From Norana najaformis (Eukaryota; Annelida; Clitellata; Crassiclitellata; Hormogastridae), in the NCBI GenBank assembly GCA_964023275.1, contig OZ029922.1:1921034-1985033 (forward strand): 64,000 bases of DNA, read 5' to 3'. Positions 9,690-20,160 of the stretch are shown piece after piece (positions within the stretch are counted from its first letter, which is position 1; every line of letters starts with the position of its first letter). Position numbers and translations under genes: made by a program. A model generated the notes under the pieces. The model was given only the letters and a program-made list of their open reading frames with translations, was not told the origin of the DNA and ran no database searches.

Positions 9690-10265
9690 CGTCTGGCAAA
9701 GTGATTTGCTATCGGAACCGAACGTGTCGCTTTACATCCGGGGTTCGTTCGGACGAAGTCGGCAGTTTCCGCCTCCTCTCGACTCCTTCCCGAGCCTCAC
9801 ACACAATATTCGACCGGGTTCGCTCTATTCAAATTTAACACTTCTCATCGGCGGTGACGTCCGGTCTCCGTGGACTCACTGACGAGGAATATCTTTCCGG
9901 TTGGGTTGTCGCAGGCGCGCGGCTTACGGCGATTAGCTGACCGCCGGGGAGACCGCGCTATCGAACGCCAATCGACGAAACTAAATCTCTTACAGCCGTA
10001 CCGCTATCTGTCCCCAGGGTGTCATCCGGGAACCCCTTTACCCGATGTATTGATTCGGGCGGCTTTGGCGTCTTGCTGTCGACGGTAAGCCGGCAGGAAT
10101 CCGCGTCGCACGAAACCCTTCGAAGTCCGCTGGGTGCCCGGGCGGCCAACGGGCATATCATTTCAAACGGCCGACTATAAATCTTTCTCGGATAAAATCA
10201 GGTCCCCGTGAGGCCGTCGTAACCGCGCGAGGGTCTCGGCGTAAATCAGAGCTCCGTCCTTAGCT
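9690..10265. other. CpG-dense unique region, function unknown
   Basis: About 575 bp rich in CpG and free of obvious repeats, unlike its AT- and microsatellite-rich surroundings. An open frame (plus, 9870-10083) ends at a good splice-donor match, ACG|GTAAGC, but its protein is unfamiliar. Candidate CpG island, exon or conserved non-coding element; I cannot choose between them. Confidence 0.4.
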
Positions 10266-10400
10266 GTGGCGGCTGATCAGAAGTTACCCTATACGTGGCA
10301 GAATGTTGATGCGTCTGCCTTGCACCTCAGCGTCCAGGATTTGAATCCGGCTGCCGCAACTCGTGAAGCTGACTACTCGATTCTTGTTACTCGTCAGGAA

Positions 10401-10540
10401 ATCGTAAGATCGTAAACTCGAGATTTCTACAGCGCCCAACGAAAGCTAAGTCGCGGGAACCAGCTTATTCAAAAGCGCGCAGTCAAAACGAAATCGATTA
10501 AGGAAGGGTTCGGTTTCAGGTCAAGATCCAAGAGTCCAAT
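10401..10540 (-). repeat. LINE 3'-end, family A
   Basis: Reverse-oriented copy: ATCGTAAACTCGAGATTTCT, then the CAGCGCCCAACGAAAGC core, then GGTTCGGTTTCAGGTCAAGA. Close to the copies at 30815 and 56572. Confidence 0.75.
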
Positions 10541-10679
10541 TTCTGCTCTTTCTGGGGCATAGGTCCTTCCTGTAATCTGTTGCAGAGACTGATTATTTAC
10601 CAGTATTTTGATGCTATTATCACTTCTATCATTAATGCTCTAACTGATAAGAATAACAATAACGATAACAATAACAATA

Positions 10680-11290
10680 CTTTTTCCTTCCACGCGATCT
10701 CCACTCTGGTCCATGCCCTCATTTGCACCAGGGTTGACTTTGGGAACGCCATCTTTACCGGCCTATCGCTTGCCAACACTGCTAAGCTGAAATCTGTGCT
10801 TAGCTCTGCTGCTCGTCTCATTGGAGGCATTCCAAAATATGGCCACATCTCGTCTTATATTCGTGACACTCTTCACTGGCTCCCCGTCCAGCAGTGTGTC
10901 CACTTTAAGATCCTCTCTCTCTCTCTCTCATGCGCAATTGTGTTCTTGGCTGTGATCCCCTTTACCTCATTGACTTCTGCACTTTGGTCTCCTCGTTGCC
11001 AGGCCGTAGCAACCTTCGCTCGGCCACTCAAGATCTCCTGTTTGCCCCTCGCATGCGAACCTCTGTGGCCCAGTCCAGAAGCTTTGCCTGCGTTGGTCCC
11101 ACTTGCTGGAGTCGTCTCCCTCAAGAATTGCGACTTGAGCTCCTTTCTCTCCCTCTCTCAGTATTCCGCAGGCGCCTGAAGACTTTACTGTTCAACAGTG
11201 ATTTTACTTTTTCGGGTCAGAAGCACCTCTGTTGGGTTTATCCTCTAAGAGGCACTTTATAATCTCAAATTACAGTTACAATTACAACAA
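10680..11290 (+). pseudogene. L2/CR1-like LINE reverse transcriptase, C-terminal end (family G)
   Basis: Two frames together give the thumb and C-terminal part of a non-LTR RT. The first has TLVHALICTRVDFGN, the AARLI block and LHWLPVQQCVHFKIL. After a (CT)n run at about 10914-10928 the reading continues in another frame with LYLIDFCTLVSSLPGRSNLR, CVGPTCWSRLP and FRRRLKTLLF to a TAA near 11260. Repeat slippage explains the frameshift. The catalytic RT domain is absent, so it is 5' truncated. The 3' end has GAGGCACTTTATAATC and a (TTACAA)n tail; the same end recurs reversed at 39849-39975. Confidence 0.8.
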
Positions 11291-11542
11291 TATTAATAAC
11301 GATAATAACAATAGTAATAATAGACTTCCAGAGGAGTTTTCCTCCGAAATTTTTTTAAAATCTTGACGAATCATATCTATGTCAGATAAAAGTAACTACA
11401 TACAGTAATATTTTCTGATGCTCCAGGTTGCGTGCGTGCCTTATTTCGAACAATATTAATAGCACTTATTTCCAAAATATTTAATATGAATATAATAACA
11501 ATATTTAGATGATGACGATCACGATACATATTAATATTTATG
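11291..11542. other. AT-rich, no gene recognised
   Basis: AT-rich spacer between the LINE end and the triplet repeat. Confidence 0.4.
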
Positions 11543-11559
11543 CTAATATATGTTAATAT

Positions 11560-11990
11560 TACATAACACCACCACCACCAACACCATCAACACCACCAAC
11601 ACCAACACCACCACCATCACCAACAACAGCAACAACATTAGCAGCAGCAACAACAACAGCAGTAGCAGCAGCAACAACAACAGTAGCAGCAACAACAACA
11701 ACAACAACAGTAGCAGCAGCAACAACAACAACAGTAGCAACAACAACAACAGTAGTAGCAACAACAACAACAACAGTAGCAGCAACAACAACAACAGTAG
11801 TAGCAACAACAACAACAACAGTAGTAGCAACAACAACAACAGTAGCAGCAGCAACAACAACAACAGTAGCAACAACAACAACAGTAGTAGCAACAACAAC
11901 AACAGTAGCAGCAGCAACAACAACAGTAGCAACAACAACAACAGTAGAAGCAACAACAACAGTAGCAGCAACAACAACACCGCCATCATC
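11560..11990 (+). repeat. Complex (CAA)n(AGT/AGC)n triplet repeat, about 430 bp
   Basis: CAACAACAACAACAGTAGCAG-type blocks in irregular order. Every frame stays open (poly-Leu on the minus strand, Asn/Ser on the plus strand), which reflects the triplet period and not a gene. Confidence 0.9.
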
Positions 11991-12039
11991 ACCAACAACA
12001 ACACGTATCCGTCTGCATCAAGTTTTAAAGGACGTCGAA

Positions 12040-12300
12040 AGCCGAAATAAATAAGCGTCGAAATTCCTTCCGCTAAGTCTCGATAAATAAGTCAATAGTG
12101 CGAGTAATTTCACAGACGCCCCGTCGGGCTTGACGGCGCGACGTAGGGGAACACGGATGATGTGGTACACACACTGGAAAATGTCTCCGTCCCCAAGTTA
12201 TTATCAGCTCGCAACAACCGGCAACGTTATTTTTAGTCCATGAATTACACGTCGACATCATGTCGCCCATTGCCGCACGCCAACCGAGCCTTTGCATACA
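12040..12300. other. Unique conserved-looking segment
   Basis: Non-repetitive, balanced composition with homeodomain-like AATTAC and TAATTTC words. Possible non-coding regulatory element. No recognisable protein in any frame. Confidence 0.3.
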
Positions 12301-12317
12301 TCAATTTGGAGTCAATG

Positions 12318-12540
12318 GATATATACATACATACATACGTATTTTGTGTATATATGTATAAACATATACTCAATATATATATATATATATAAGTTGGGAA
12401 GGAAGGTTAGAGGGTAGGTGTATCAGTGGAAAACAAGAGTGGGACATATACACACCTATTTTGTGTATACACGTATAAACATATATTCAATATATATGCT
12501 CTAATATACACATACATACATATGCATGCTGTATACGTGG
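12318..12540 (+). repeat. (TA)/(TACA)-rich duplicated block
   Basis: ATTTTGTGTATA, then GTATAAACATATA and CAATATATAT, occur near 12339-12390 and again near 12458-12500: a tandem duplication of about 118 bp period in AT-rich low-complexity DNA. Confidence 0.6.
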
Positions 12541-12659
12541 AGACAAGGCATACATATAATGTGTCGGATGAATGGGTTATATCAAGCGACACGTCCCACT
12601 CCATTTCCTTCTCTTTGGCTGCCACTAACAACGATTATTTGCAGAAAACGGATTGAGTT

Positions 12660-12850
12660 TTCACGGAAGACGAGATAAAGTCGCAGGCAGAGGAGGAGAA
12701 AGAGTAGGAGGAATAAGAAGAGAAGGGGAGGAATAGGAAGAGAAGGGAGGAATAGGAAGAGAAGGGGAGAGAAGGAATAGAAATAGGGTAGTATAGCAAG
12801 AGAAGGAGGAATAGGAGAAGGGGAGGAAGAGGAAGAGGAGGGAGGACAAT
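12660..12850 (+). repeat. GAGGAAGAGAAGG purine tract
   Basis: Imperfect repeat of GGAGGAATAGGAAGAGAAGG-like units. Confidence 0.8.
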
Positions 12851-12854
12851 CATC

Positions 12855-13150
12855 CGTGTCAGGGCATCATCATCTCGACGAGGCGACGGCGGGGCAAACA
12901 TCGCCAGCGTCAGCAACCAGGTGGTCACCCGGGGTTTCTCTGCCTCGGTCGTCGTCGTCGTGACCGGGAAGGGAGAGGCGTGTAGCGCAAGCGACCGCGA
13001 AATGAAAGGGTCGCGAATCGAATCGTCTAAGGGCGGGATTGATTTTCGGCGCTCGTCGGCGTTAATGCGGTCACCCGGCCGAGCGGCGGAGCGACCGAGC
13101 GACGGCGGGACGAGGCCTGGTCCGTCCGTCCGTCCGTCGCCGAACAATGT
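12855..13150. other. CpG-rich unique patch
   Basis: CGACGAGGCGACGGCGGGGC-type sequence with a (GTCC)n run near 13119-13138. No recognisable exon. Confidence 0.35.
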
Positions 13151-13199
13151 ACAGATGAATTTAATTTACACTTGACGGGGCTTCGCAGCCGCAGAAAGC

Positions 13200-13665
13200 T
13201 CGCTGGCAGATTGCTTTAAAGGGAGAGAGAGAGAGGAACGGGGAGGAAGCTGTTGAGGTGTGGGTGGATCGGTGGAAACAGAGTTGGATGGAGAAGTTGG
13301 GGCATAGGGAAGGGAGCGGAGAGGGTTGGTGAGTCGGTGGGAAATAAGAGTAGGGCGGAAAAGTTGGGGAAGGGAGGGTAGAGGGTAAATGGGTCGGTAG
13401 AAAAGAGTGGGATGGAGAAAAATAGTCAGGAGGTAGAAAGAGAGAGACAGAGAGAGAGAGAGAGACAGTGAAACAGAGAAATAGACAGAGATAGACAGAG
13501 AGAGAAACAGAGGGAGAAACAGAGAGCAAGAAACAGAGAGAAAAAAGAGAAACAGAGAGAGAGAGAGAAACAGAGAGAGAGAGAGAGAGAAAGAGAAACA
13601 GAGACAGAGACAGAGAGTAGGAGGGGAAAGTAGAATATATGGAGAGTGAGAGAGAGGTGGGGTGT
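13200..13665 (+). repeat. (GA)n/(GACA)n purine-rich tract
   Basis: Mixed GGGTGG/GGAGAA words leading into nearly pure GA/GAAACAGAGA repeats at 13430-13620. Confidence 0.8.
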
Positions 13666-13779
13666 TGTGTCGAAAGGAGAAGGCGAGAGAGGAAGAAGCC
13701 TTCAGCGGACTGCGTGAACAGCTGTTCGGCACCTGTCTTCATCGATCGAGGCTGCGAAGCTTCGTGAAGATGCTAAGAA

Positions 13780-14375
13780 GAAGGAGGCGAAGGAGGAAGA
13801 AGACGACGACGAAGAAGAAGATGAAGAGGAAGAGGAAGAGGAAGGGGAGGAAGAAGAAGACGACGAAGAAGAAGAAGAGGAGGAGGAGGAAGAGGAAGAG
13901 GAGGAAGAAGAAGAAGTCGACGACGAAGAAGAAGATGAAGAGGAAGAGGAAGAGGAAGGGGAGGAAGAAGAAAACGACGAAGAAGAAGAAGAGGAGGAGG
14001 AGGAAGAGGAAGAGGAGGAAGAAGAAGAAGACGACGACGAAGAAGAAGATAAAGAAAACGGAGGAGGAAGAAGAGGAGGAGGAGGAGGAGGAGGAGGAGA
14101 AGGAAGAAGAAGACGACGAAGAAGAAGAAGAAGAGGAAGAAGAGAATGAAGAAGAAGACGAAGAAGAAGAGAGAGAAGAAGTAGAAAATGAGGAGGAGAA
14201 GGAGTAGGAGGAGTAGAAGAAGTAGAAGAAAAAGAAGATGAGGAGCAAGAAGAGAAGGCGGAAGCAGCAGAAGAGAAGAAAAAGAAACAAGAGAAGACCA
14301 ACAATAACAAACACAACAACAGGAGAGAAGAGGAAGAAGAAGAGGAAGAAGAAGAGGAGGAGGAGGCGATGGCAA
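13780..14375 (+). repeat. Long (GAA/GAG/GAC)n purine tract
   Basis: About 600 bp of nearly uninterrupted purine triplets with internal duplication (GACGACGAAGAAGAAGATG recurs near 13800, 13920 and 14035). All frames are open from composition. Such tracts can form triplex (H-DNA). Confidence 0.9.
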
Positions 14376-14559
14376 AAAAAAACAAGGAGCATGAAGAGGA
14401 AAAGTCAGTCGGAGGTCTCGAAAGACGCCGATGCATTACGACACATTCCGACGAGCGCTGGCGAAGTACAACGACTGACCAGAGGATCAATAAGTCCTCA
14501 GAAAACCAATCTCACAGCAACGATCTTCCAGAAATCACCATCTTTATACTCCAGTATCC

Positions 14560-14855
14560 TCCCACACCTTCCTCCTCCTCCTAATTCTCCTCCTCCTCTT
14601 CCTAATTCTTCTTCTACTCCTCCTCTTCCTGTTTATACACCTCCTCTTCCTCCTTTTCATCCTCCTCTTCCTCCTTATCTTCCTCCTCTTCCTCTTCCTC
14701 CTCCTCTCTTCCTGCTCTTCTTCTTTCTTCTGCTCCTCTTCCTCCTCTTTTTCTTCCTCCTCTTTCTACTCCTACTCTTCCTTCTACTCCTCCTTTTCCT
14801 CCTCCTTTTACTCTTCCTCTTTCTTCTCCTCCGCTTCCTCCTCCTCTTACTAACA
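14560..14855 (+). repeat. (CCT/CTT)n pyrimidine tract
   Basis: About 300 bp of pyrimidine triplets, complementary in type to 13780-14375 across a 185-bp spacer. Confidence 0.9.
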
Positions 14856-14859
14856 ATGC

Positions 14860-15130
14860 CCATTTGCGCCTCTCCATTATTCTTCCACCCTTTCGCCCGT
14901 CTCTCCAATTCATTACTGCTCTTTGTTGCTCGCTCTTTCCTCGCAAGTTCCTAGCCATCCTTCTATCCCGCCGGCTTCTTCCCTCCCACCTACTCCTCTT
15001 CCCTCTCGCTCGTCTCCGCTGCTCAGTATTCTTCTTCCCCATTTCATTCATATCCTGCCTTCCCTCGTCCTGGTGGAACACAGCGAAGACACAGGGAGAA
15101 AGAGAGATAGCGACAGCGACATAGATAGAC
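14860..15130. other. C/T-rich, no gene recognised
   Basis: Composition remains pyrimidine-rich. Open frames here are shadows of it. Confidence 0.4.
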
Positions 15131-15139
15131 AGGGGTAGA

Positions 15140-15545
<406 letters not shown>

Positions 15546-15789
15546 GGGGCTATAGACACGATTGACAACGTCAAAGAACTTGTCAGAGCAGTGATTAGCT
15601 TAAGCCTAGGCTCCCACTTCCCGTTTCTTGTCGTTGGCTCCCACCGTCCCACCCACCATCATCCCATTTACCCACCCACGTCCCACCATTTGCCCCGCTT
15701 TCCTGCTGTCGCTTAATATTCCATCGAAGGGACAAACAATTTGTTGTCGGGCAGAGTTGGTGAAAAGAAGAGAGAGGGGTTCGAGTGGG

Positions 15790-15966
15790 ATCGTGAGAGA
15801 GAGGAGGTGATTCGATTGTTGACGCCCTCGGGTCCTCCTTAAGAAGCAGCTGCTTCTGCTGCTGCTGCTGCTGAGCGCAGTTGTCGCCCGGATCCATCAT
15901 TTGCGCCATCCTCAGCAGTCGAGTGTTGAGCATCTCCTGCGGCATCACGCCCCCGATAAAATCCAT
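15790..15966 (-). CDS. Possible exon with Gln run, unrecognised
   Basis: From an ATG at 15966 the reverse strand reads MDFIGGVMPQEML, an RLLRMAQMMDPGDNC helix-like stretch, then six Gln and KQLLLKEDPR. G/C-ending codons predominate, as in the tetraspanin exon at 31842, and an in-frame TAA lies about 30 bases upstream. No clear splice donor follows, and I do not recognise the protein. It could be a first coding exon or chance. Confidence 0.3.
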
Positions 15967-16044
15967 AGCCACTCGCTCATCGTTGTCTGCTACTTAAGAA
16001 CGTTGCCTACTAACAGTTTGCATCAACGTATTGTATTGGGAGCA

Positions 16045-16172
16045 GAAATTGGACTCTTGGATCTTGACCTGGAACCGAACCCTTTATGCCTATCGATTTC
16101 GTTTTGATTGAGCGCCTGCGAATAAGCTGGTCCTTCGTTGGGCGGTGTAGAAATCTCGGAATTACGATAACG
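16045..16172 (+). repeat. LINE 3'-end, family A
   Basis: Sense copy: GGATCTTGACCTGGAACCGA, then TGAGCGCCTGCGAATAAGCT, a GGGCGGTGTAGAAATCTCGG core and a (TTACGA)n tail. Confidence 0.75.
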
Positions 16173-16495
16173 ATATTGTATTGCTGTCTAGTTTAATGTA
16201 TTGTTTTATATTGTTTTATAGCGCAATGCATTTCAACAGCCATCCCGAAAACAGTTGACCGACGCGAGCGGCTACTTCGTCGGTGAATAGCGAAGACACA
16301 GAGTCGGGGGCCTGGATGAAGCGGAGGGGCGGACATTCATTGGGTTCCCGTAAAGAAGACATTGATAGAAAAGCAAAGCAGAGAACATGACATTCACAAA
16401 AACGCAATGTCGACTCGGACGTCGAAGGTCAACAAGGTTGGCGAAACGATTAAATGTAGACTCGACTCCTGCCGACTCCCAACGAATGGACAGTA
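16173..16495. other. No gene recognised
   Basis: AT-rich start, then mixed sequence, with no recognisable exon. Confidence 0.4.
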
Positions 16496-16496
16496 G

Positions 16497-16689
16497 GGAT
16501 GATGATGATGATGATGATGATGACGACGACGATCATTATTATTATTACTATTACACCACAAATTATTTTGATGATGATGACGATGATGATGGATGGTGAT
16601 GATTGCATTACAAATGCTATTTAATTATTTTGATGATGATGACGATGATGATGGATGGTGATGATTGCATTACAAATGCTATTTAATTA

Positions 16690-16761
<72 letters not shown>

Positions 16762-16765
16762 AGAT
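16497..16765 (+). repeat. (GAT)n repeat with a 62-bp tandem duplication
   Basis: A 62-bp unit (16561-16622) is repeated identically at 16623-16684. It joins ATTACAAATGCTATTTAAT to a GAT run, and a third start at 16685 runs into pure (GAT)n. Confidence 0.85.
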
Positions 16766-16892
16766 AATGATGATCATGATTATGATTATGACTTTTTCTA
16801 GTTAAGTTATACCTAATATTTGTCAATACATTTTTGTCGCCACATGCTTTGTTTTGTAATAGATGGCTCCTTTTATCGGAATCTAGATCCCA

Positions 16893-17117
16893 TGGGACGC
16901 GGTGGTGTAGTGGTATGGTCTGTGCCTCGTAACCGGAGGGTCGCAGGTTCGAATCTGCCTCAAGCCACTGCGTAGCGACCTTGGACAAGTTGCTCACCCA
17001 CAACTGTCTATGAGGAAGGCAACGGGAAACCACCTCACTCATCTCATCCCCGAGTGGCATAAAAGCCAATGGACCTGCCTTTGGGCAGAGAACTCATCAT
17101 CATCATCATCATCATCA
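16893..17117 (+). mobile_element. tRNA-headed SINE, family H, with (CAT)n tail
   Basis: A box TGGTGTAGTGGT (16913-16924) and perfect B box GGTTCGAATC (16946-16955), then a body of about 150 bp (GGACAAGTTGCTCACCCACA, GGGAAACCACCTCACTCATC) and a (CAT)n tail. The last 60 bases of the window look like another copy. Confidence 0.8.
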
Positions 17118-17219
17118 GGTCCCTTTTGGGTAAACCATTTGTATTCCAATTATCTGTACACTGGCTAATGTATTTGTTCTTACGTTCTTTCGGAATCAAT
17201 AACGTTTCAACTCAAATTC

Positions 17220-17285
17220 AATTCATTGATGACGATATGACGACGACGATGATGATGATTATATTACAAATTCTATTTAGTTATT

Positions 17286-17318
<33 letters not shown>

Positions 17319-17415
17319 CTGCTGATAATTATGAAGATTAGGAGGAGGAAGAGGAGCAGAAGGAGGAGGAGGAGGAGGATGAACACTATATTACAAATGC
17401 TTTTAAATTATTTCG
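17220..17415 (+). repeat. Triplet islands (GAT), (CTG)n, (GGA)n
   Basis: Short (GAT)n, (CTG)n at about 17288-17325 and (GGA)n at 17340-17380. The ATTACAAAT-CTATTT-type word seen at 16600 precedes or follows them. Confidence 0.75.
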
Positions 17416-17989
17416 CGAGTAATGTATGATCCACACACGTGCTGGTCCTACAACACTTGTTTACGCTTCTCTTTCATGACACCTGAAGTACAGCATTATG
17501 CGAAGTCTCAGATGCATTCAACTCCTGGCTTTTGATAGAGAGAGAAAAAAACTCCGGATAACATGAGCTTCTGTTAATTGATGCTTATTACATAACATAA
17601 GCTCACACTCGTGACTGGACTTATTTTAAATCGTCTGTATTAAGATAATCTCTCTCTCTCTCTCTCTCTTCCTGTGTGTGCGTGCGTGTGTATGTGTACA
17701 GACAGGAGGGTACTAATGCGGACAAGTAGGCCTACAAATGTTTTCTCGCCGTCATAGTAACATACCTGGATCGCATAAACTACAAGCGATTTGTGTAGAT
17801 ATATCCATATCAATATAAAGGCCCCCTATTTATGTTGATACTCTGTATATAATATGTTTAGCGCAAGAAAGCGTTATTTCATCCTGTTTACCCCGATAGC
17901 ACACCGAATTAATATAGCGCTGCCATAGAATTCATTTGTGTACCCAATAAGCTCAGATGATGCTGGCCGGCTTCTGAGTTCTGATTGCT
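17416..17989. other. No gene recognised
   Basis: Mixed AT-rich sequence with a (CT)n run near 17648-17668. Nothing else. Confidence 0.4.
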
Positions 17990-18534
17990 TGTAAATATAT
18001 CCCAAAGACCTCTTCTGTTCTTGTAAATACATCCCAAAGAACACTTCTGCACTTGTTAACATATCCCAAAGAACTCTTCTGCGCTTGTAAATACACCCCA
18101 AAGAACTCATTAGTTCGTTTAAACATATCCCGAAAAACTCTTCTGCGTTTGTAAATACATCCCAAAGAACTCTTCTGTTCTTGTAAATACGTTCCAAAAG
18201 AACACTTCTGCACTTGTTAACATATCCCAAAGAACTCTTCTGCGCTTGTCAATACACCATAAAGAACTCATTAGTTCGTTTAAACATATCCCGAAAAACT
18301 CTTCTGCGTTTGTAAATACATCCCAAAGAACTCTTCTGTTCTTGTAAATAGATCCCAAAGAACACTTCTGCACTTGTTAACATATCCCAAAGAACTCTTC
18401 TGCGCTTGTCAATACACCCCAAAGAACTCATTAGTTCGTTTAAACATATCCCGAAAAACTCTTCTGCGTTTGTAAATACATCCCAAAGAACTTGTCAGAT
18501 CTTGTAAATACATCCCAAAGAACTCTCCTCACTA
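17990..18534 (+). repeat. 32-bp minisatellite in a five-monomer higher-order repeat
   Basis: Seventeen monomers of 32 bp (one of 33), each of the form TGTAAATACATCCCAAAGAA plus a 12-base variable end. Variants repeat in fixed order in three blocks: 18022-18181, 18182-18342 and 18343-18502. Each block has an ACACTTCTGCACT, a TGTTAACATATC, a CTCATTAGTTCG, a TTTAAACATATCCCG and a TTCTGTTCT-type monomer. In the third block the last monomer has diverged. Minus-strand frames through it are artefacts of the period. Confidence 0.93.
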
Positions 18535-18775
18535 ACACTCGACACAAAATAAGCTTAGCAATCTCTTTAACTGAACTCATTTACTCGAGTGTCAACCTTA
18601 AACTGCAAAGACAAACCAATACGTATCAACAATGGTTACTGAAGATAATAAAGATTACTAATGCTACATATGCGCCCTTAGATGCGCACAGACGTTTTTG
18701 TTCATCATCGTTTGATGTTAAATTAAGTTCTTATCTGGTAAACCATATCGACGACCAACAGTATTAATTAAGAAG
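18535..18775. other. AT-rich, no gene recognised
   Basis: Mixed AT-rich sequence following the minisatellite. Confidence 0.4.
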
Positions 18776-19200
18776 AGGAAAAGGATAACAAAGATAGGAC
18801 TATGAAATAAAGGATCCAGATGAAGAGCATGGCAAGAAGAGGAGCTTAAAGAAGAAGATGGAATTGAAGAGGATGAGGATGAGGATAGCGTTGAGGATGT
18901 AAGTGAAAAACAAGATTAAGAAAAGGAGATGACGATGAATGCAAAGTGATGATGAAGAGGAGGAAGCGGTTGAAAAAGAGGAATAAGAAGAAGACGAAGA
19001 AGAGGATGAGGCTGAACATGATGAGGATTAAGATTAAAATGAAGAAGAGGATATGGGTGAAGAACAAGAAAAAGAAAGGGATGAGGAAGAAGTGGATGAG
19101 GAAGAAGATAAAAAGAGAATAACAGGATGAGGATGAAGAAAAATAAGAGGATGAAGATAAAGAGGATAAATATGACAAAGAAGATGACAAAGACAAGATG
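18776..19200 (+). repeat. GAAGAGGATGAG purine-rich low complexity
   Basis: Degenerate GAA/GAG/GAT words for about 420 bp. Confidence 0.7.
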
Positions 19201-19410
19201 ACTCTAAACTACACTAGCAAACTTCGCTATACAAGATGACCGACTGTTAAGTCTAAAGCCACGGTTTTCCCTTTGCGTACGTATTGATTTTGATCGGGAG
19301 AGACCTAGACTCCTCCTACGTGACTCATCTTCTCCGCCCACGCTGAGAATTCGCGCACAAGACCAATACATTGACATAAATGCTCATCAGTATTTTTATC
19401 TTACCTTAGC

Positions 19411-19625
19411 TTCCATCTAATCTAAAGACTTCTATAGCGCCGTTATCATAATGCCCAAGGCATCAGTTGATGGTCGCTTCAAGTCAAAATCGCAATCAAA
19501 AATCATAATCCGCTGGAGAAGCGGGGTTGAATTCCGATGGGTCAGAGAAACCAGAAGCCAGGCTGCGGTGGGTAAGCAAGTTGAAACAGATGAGTTTTAG
19601 GTTTAGACCAGAATGACATCAAATA
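19411..19625 (-). repeat. LINE 3'-end, family B, longer copy
   Basis: On the reverse strand it begins in the coding end (a KTHLFQLAYPP-like reading) and runs through TTCTCCAGCGGATTATGATT and the GGCGCTATAGAAGTC core to a TTAGATTAGATG tail. The protein end marks it as an RT C-terminus plus 3' UTR of an L2/CR1-like LINE. Confidence 0.7.
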
Positions 19626-19663
19626 ACTGACTGAATGTATAGAAGATAGGTAGGTCGTGGGGC

Positions 19664-19845
19664 ACGACATCCGATTGGTTAGCGCGCGGCTTGTAACGCG
19701 GATAGCACGGGTTCGAGCCTCTTCTCCTGAGACGGTCACCAAGTAGGGACCTTAAGCAAGTCCTTGACCAACTGTTTTGCTCGACGCCATCGATTGATGC
19801 CGACTCATTAGATTGAGGCGCTTAGTGAAAGCAGAAATAATAATA
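19664..19845 (+). mobile_element. tRNA-headed SINE, family C, with (AAT)n tail
   Basis: A box TGGTTAGCGCGCGG (19676-19689), B box GGGTTCGAGCC (19709-19719), body with GACGGTCACCAAGTAGGGAC and CCATCGATTGATGCC, then GGCGCTTAGTGAAAGCAG and an AAT tail. Confidence 0.8.
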
Positions 19846-19850
19846 ATATT

Positions 19851-19913
19851 CATCATCATCATCATCATCATCATCATGAACCGTGGGCTCAGCGCCCGTA
19901 GGTGTCCGATGCC
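19851..19913 (-). repeat. Extreme 3' end of the RTE-like LINE (family R)
   Basis: On the reverse strand, GGACACCTACGGGCGCTGAG followed by CCCACGGTTC and (ATG)n. This matches the terminus of the 33.5-kb LINE. Only about 35 bp of the element is kept before the tail. Confidence 0.75.
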
Positions 19914-19939
19914 ATTATAATAATATTACTAATAATAAT

Positions 19940-20160
19940 AATACCGGTAGATAAGAGGGAATCTACTTTCCTGCATCAGAGCTTATCTCTGATCATCCAG
20001 CGCTTCAGTGCAGTCACTTTTTGCAGCGTTTTTCACACTGGAACCGCCATCAGTGAAGATCAGTCTTCCCAGAATAATGCTCCCCTAATTTTTTGTAATC
20101 CTGGGGATCATATGAACCTCGGGGCAAATAATAATAATAATATTGTTATTAATAAGACGA
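19940..20160 (+). repeat. Repeat family F with (AAT)n tail
   Basis: CCTAATTTTTTGTAATCC, GGGATCATATGAACCTCGGG and an AAT tail. The 3' half aligns with 59148-59225. The 5' limit is uncertain and no tRNA head is evident. Confidence 0.5.

Noticed and set aside
9870..10088. Coding exon ending at the 10083 donor
   Set aside because: The donor is good but the peptide is unfamiliar and there is no acceptor or codon bias to support it. Left as a CpG-rich region.
11543..12004. 153-codon poly-Leu frame (minus) and Asn/Ser frame (plus)
   Set aside because: Produced by a triplet microsatellite; both strands and several frames are open at once.
13702..14490. 262-codon Ser-rich frame and overlapping Arg/Lys/Glu frames
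   Set aside because: The region is one long purine triplet tract; open frames in all directions reflect composition.
16893..16975. Functional tRNA gene
   Set aside because: Good A and B boxes, but no closed acceptor stem and the sequence continues into a SINE body with a (CAT)n tail. The same reasoning applies to the heads at 7041-7093, 8659-8708, 19676-19719, 35670-35740 and 58940-58990.
17990..18534. CRISPR-like array
   Set aside because: The 32-bp units are contiguous with no unique spacers, and the DNA is eukaryotic.
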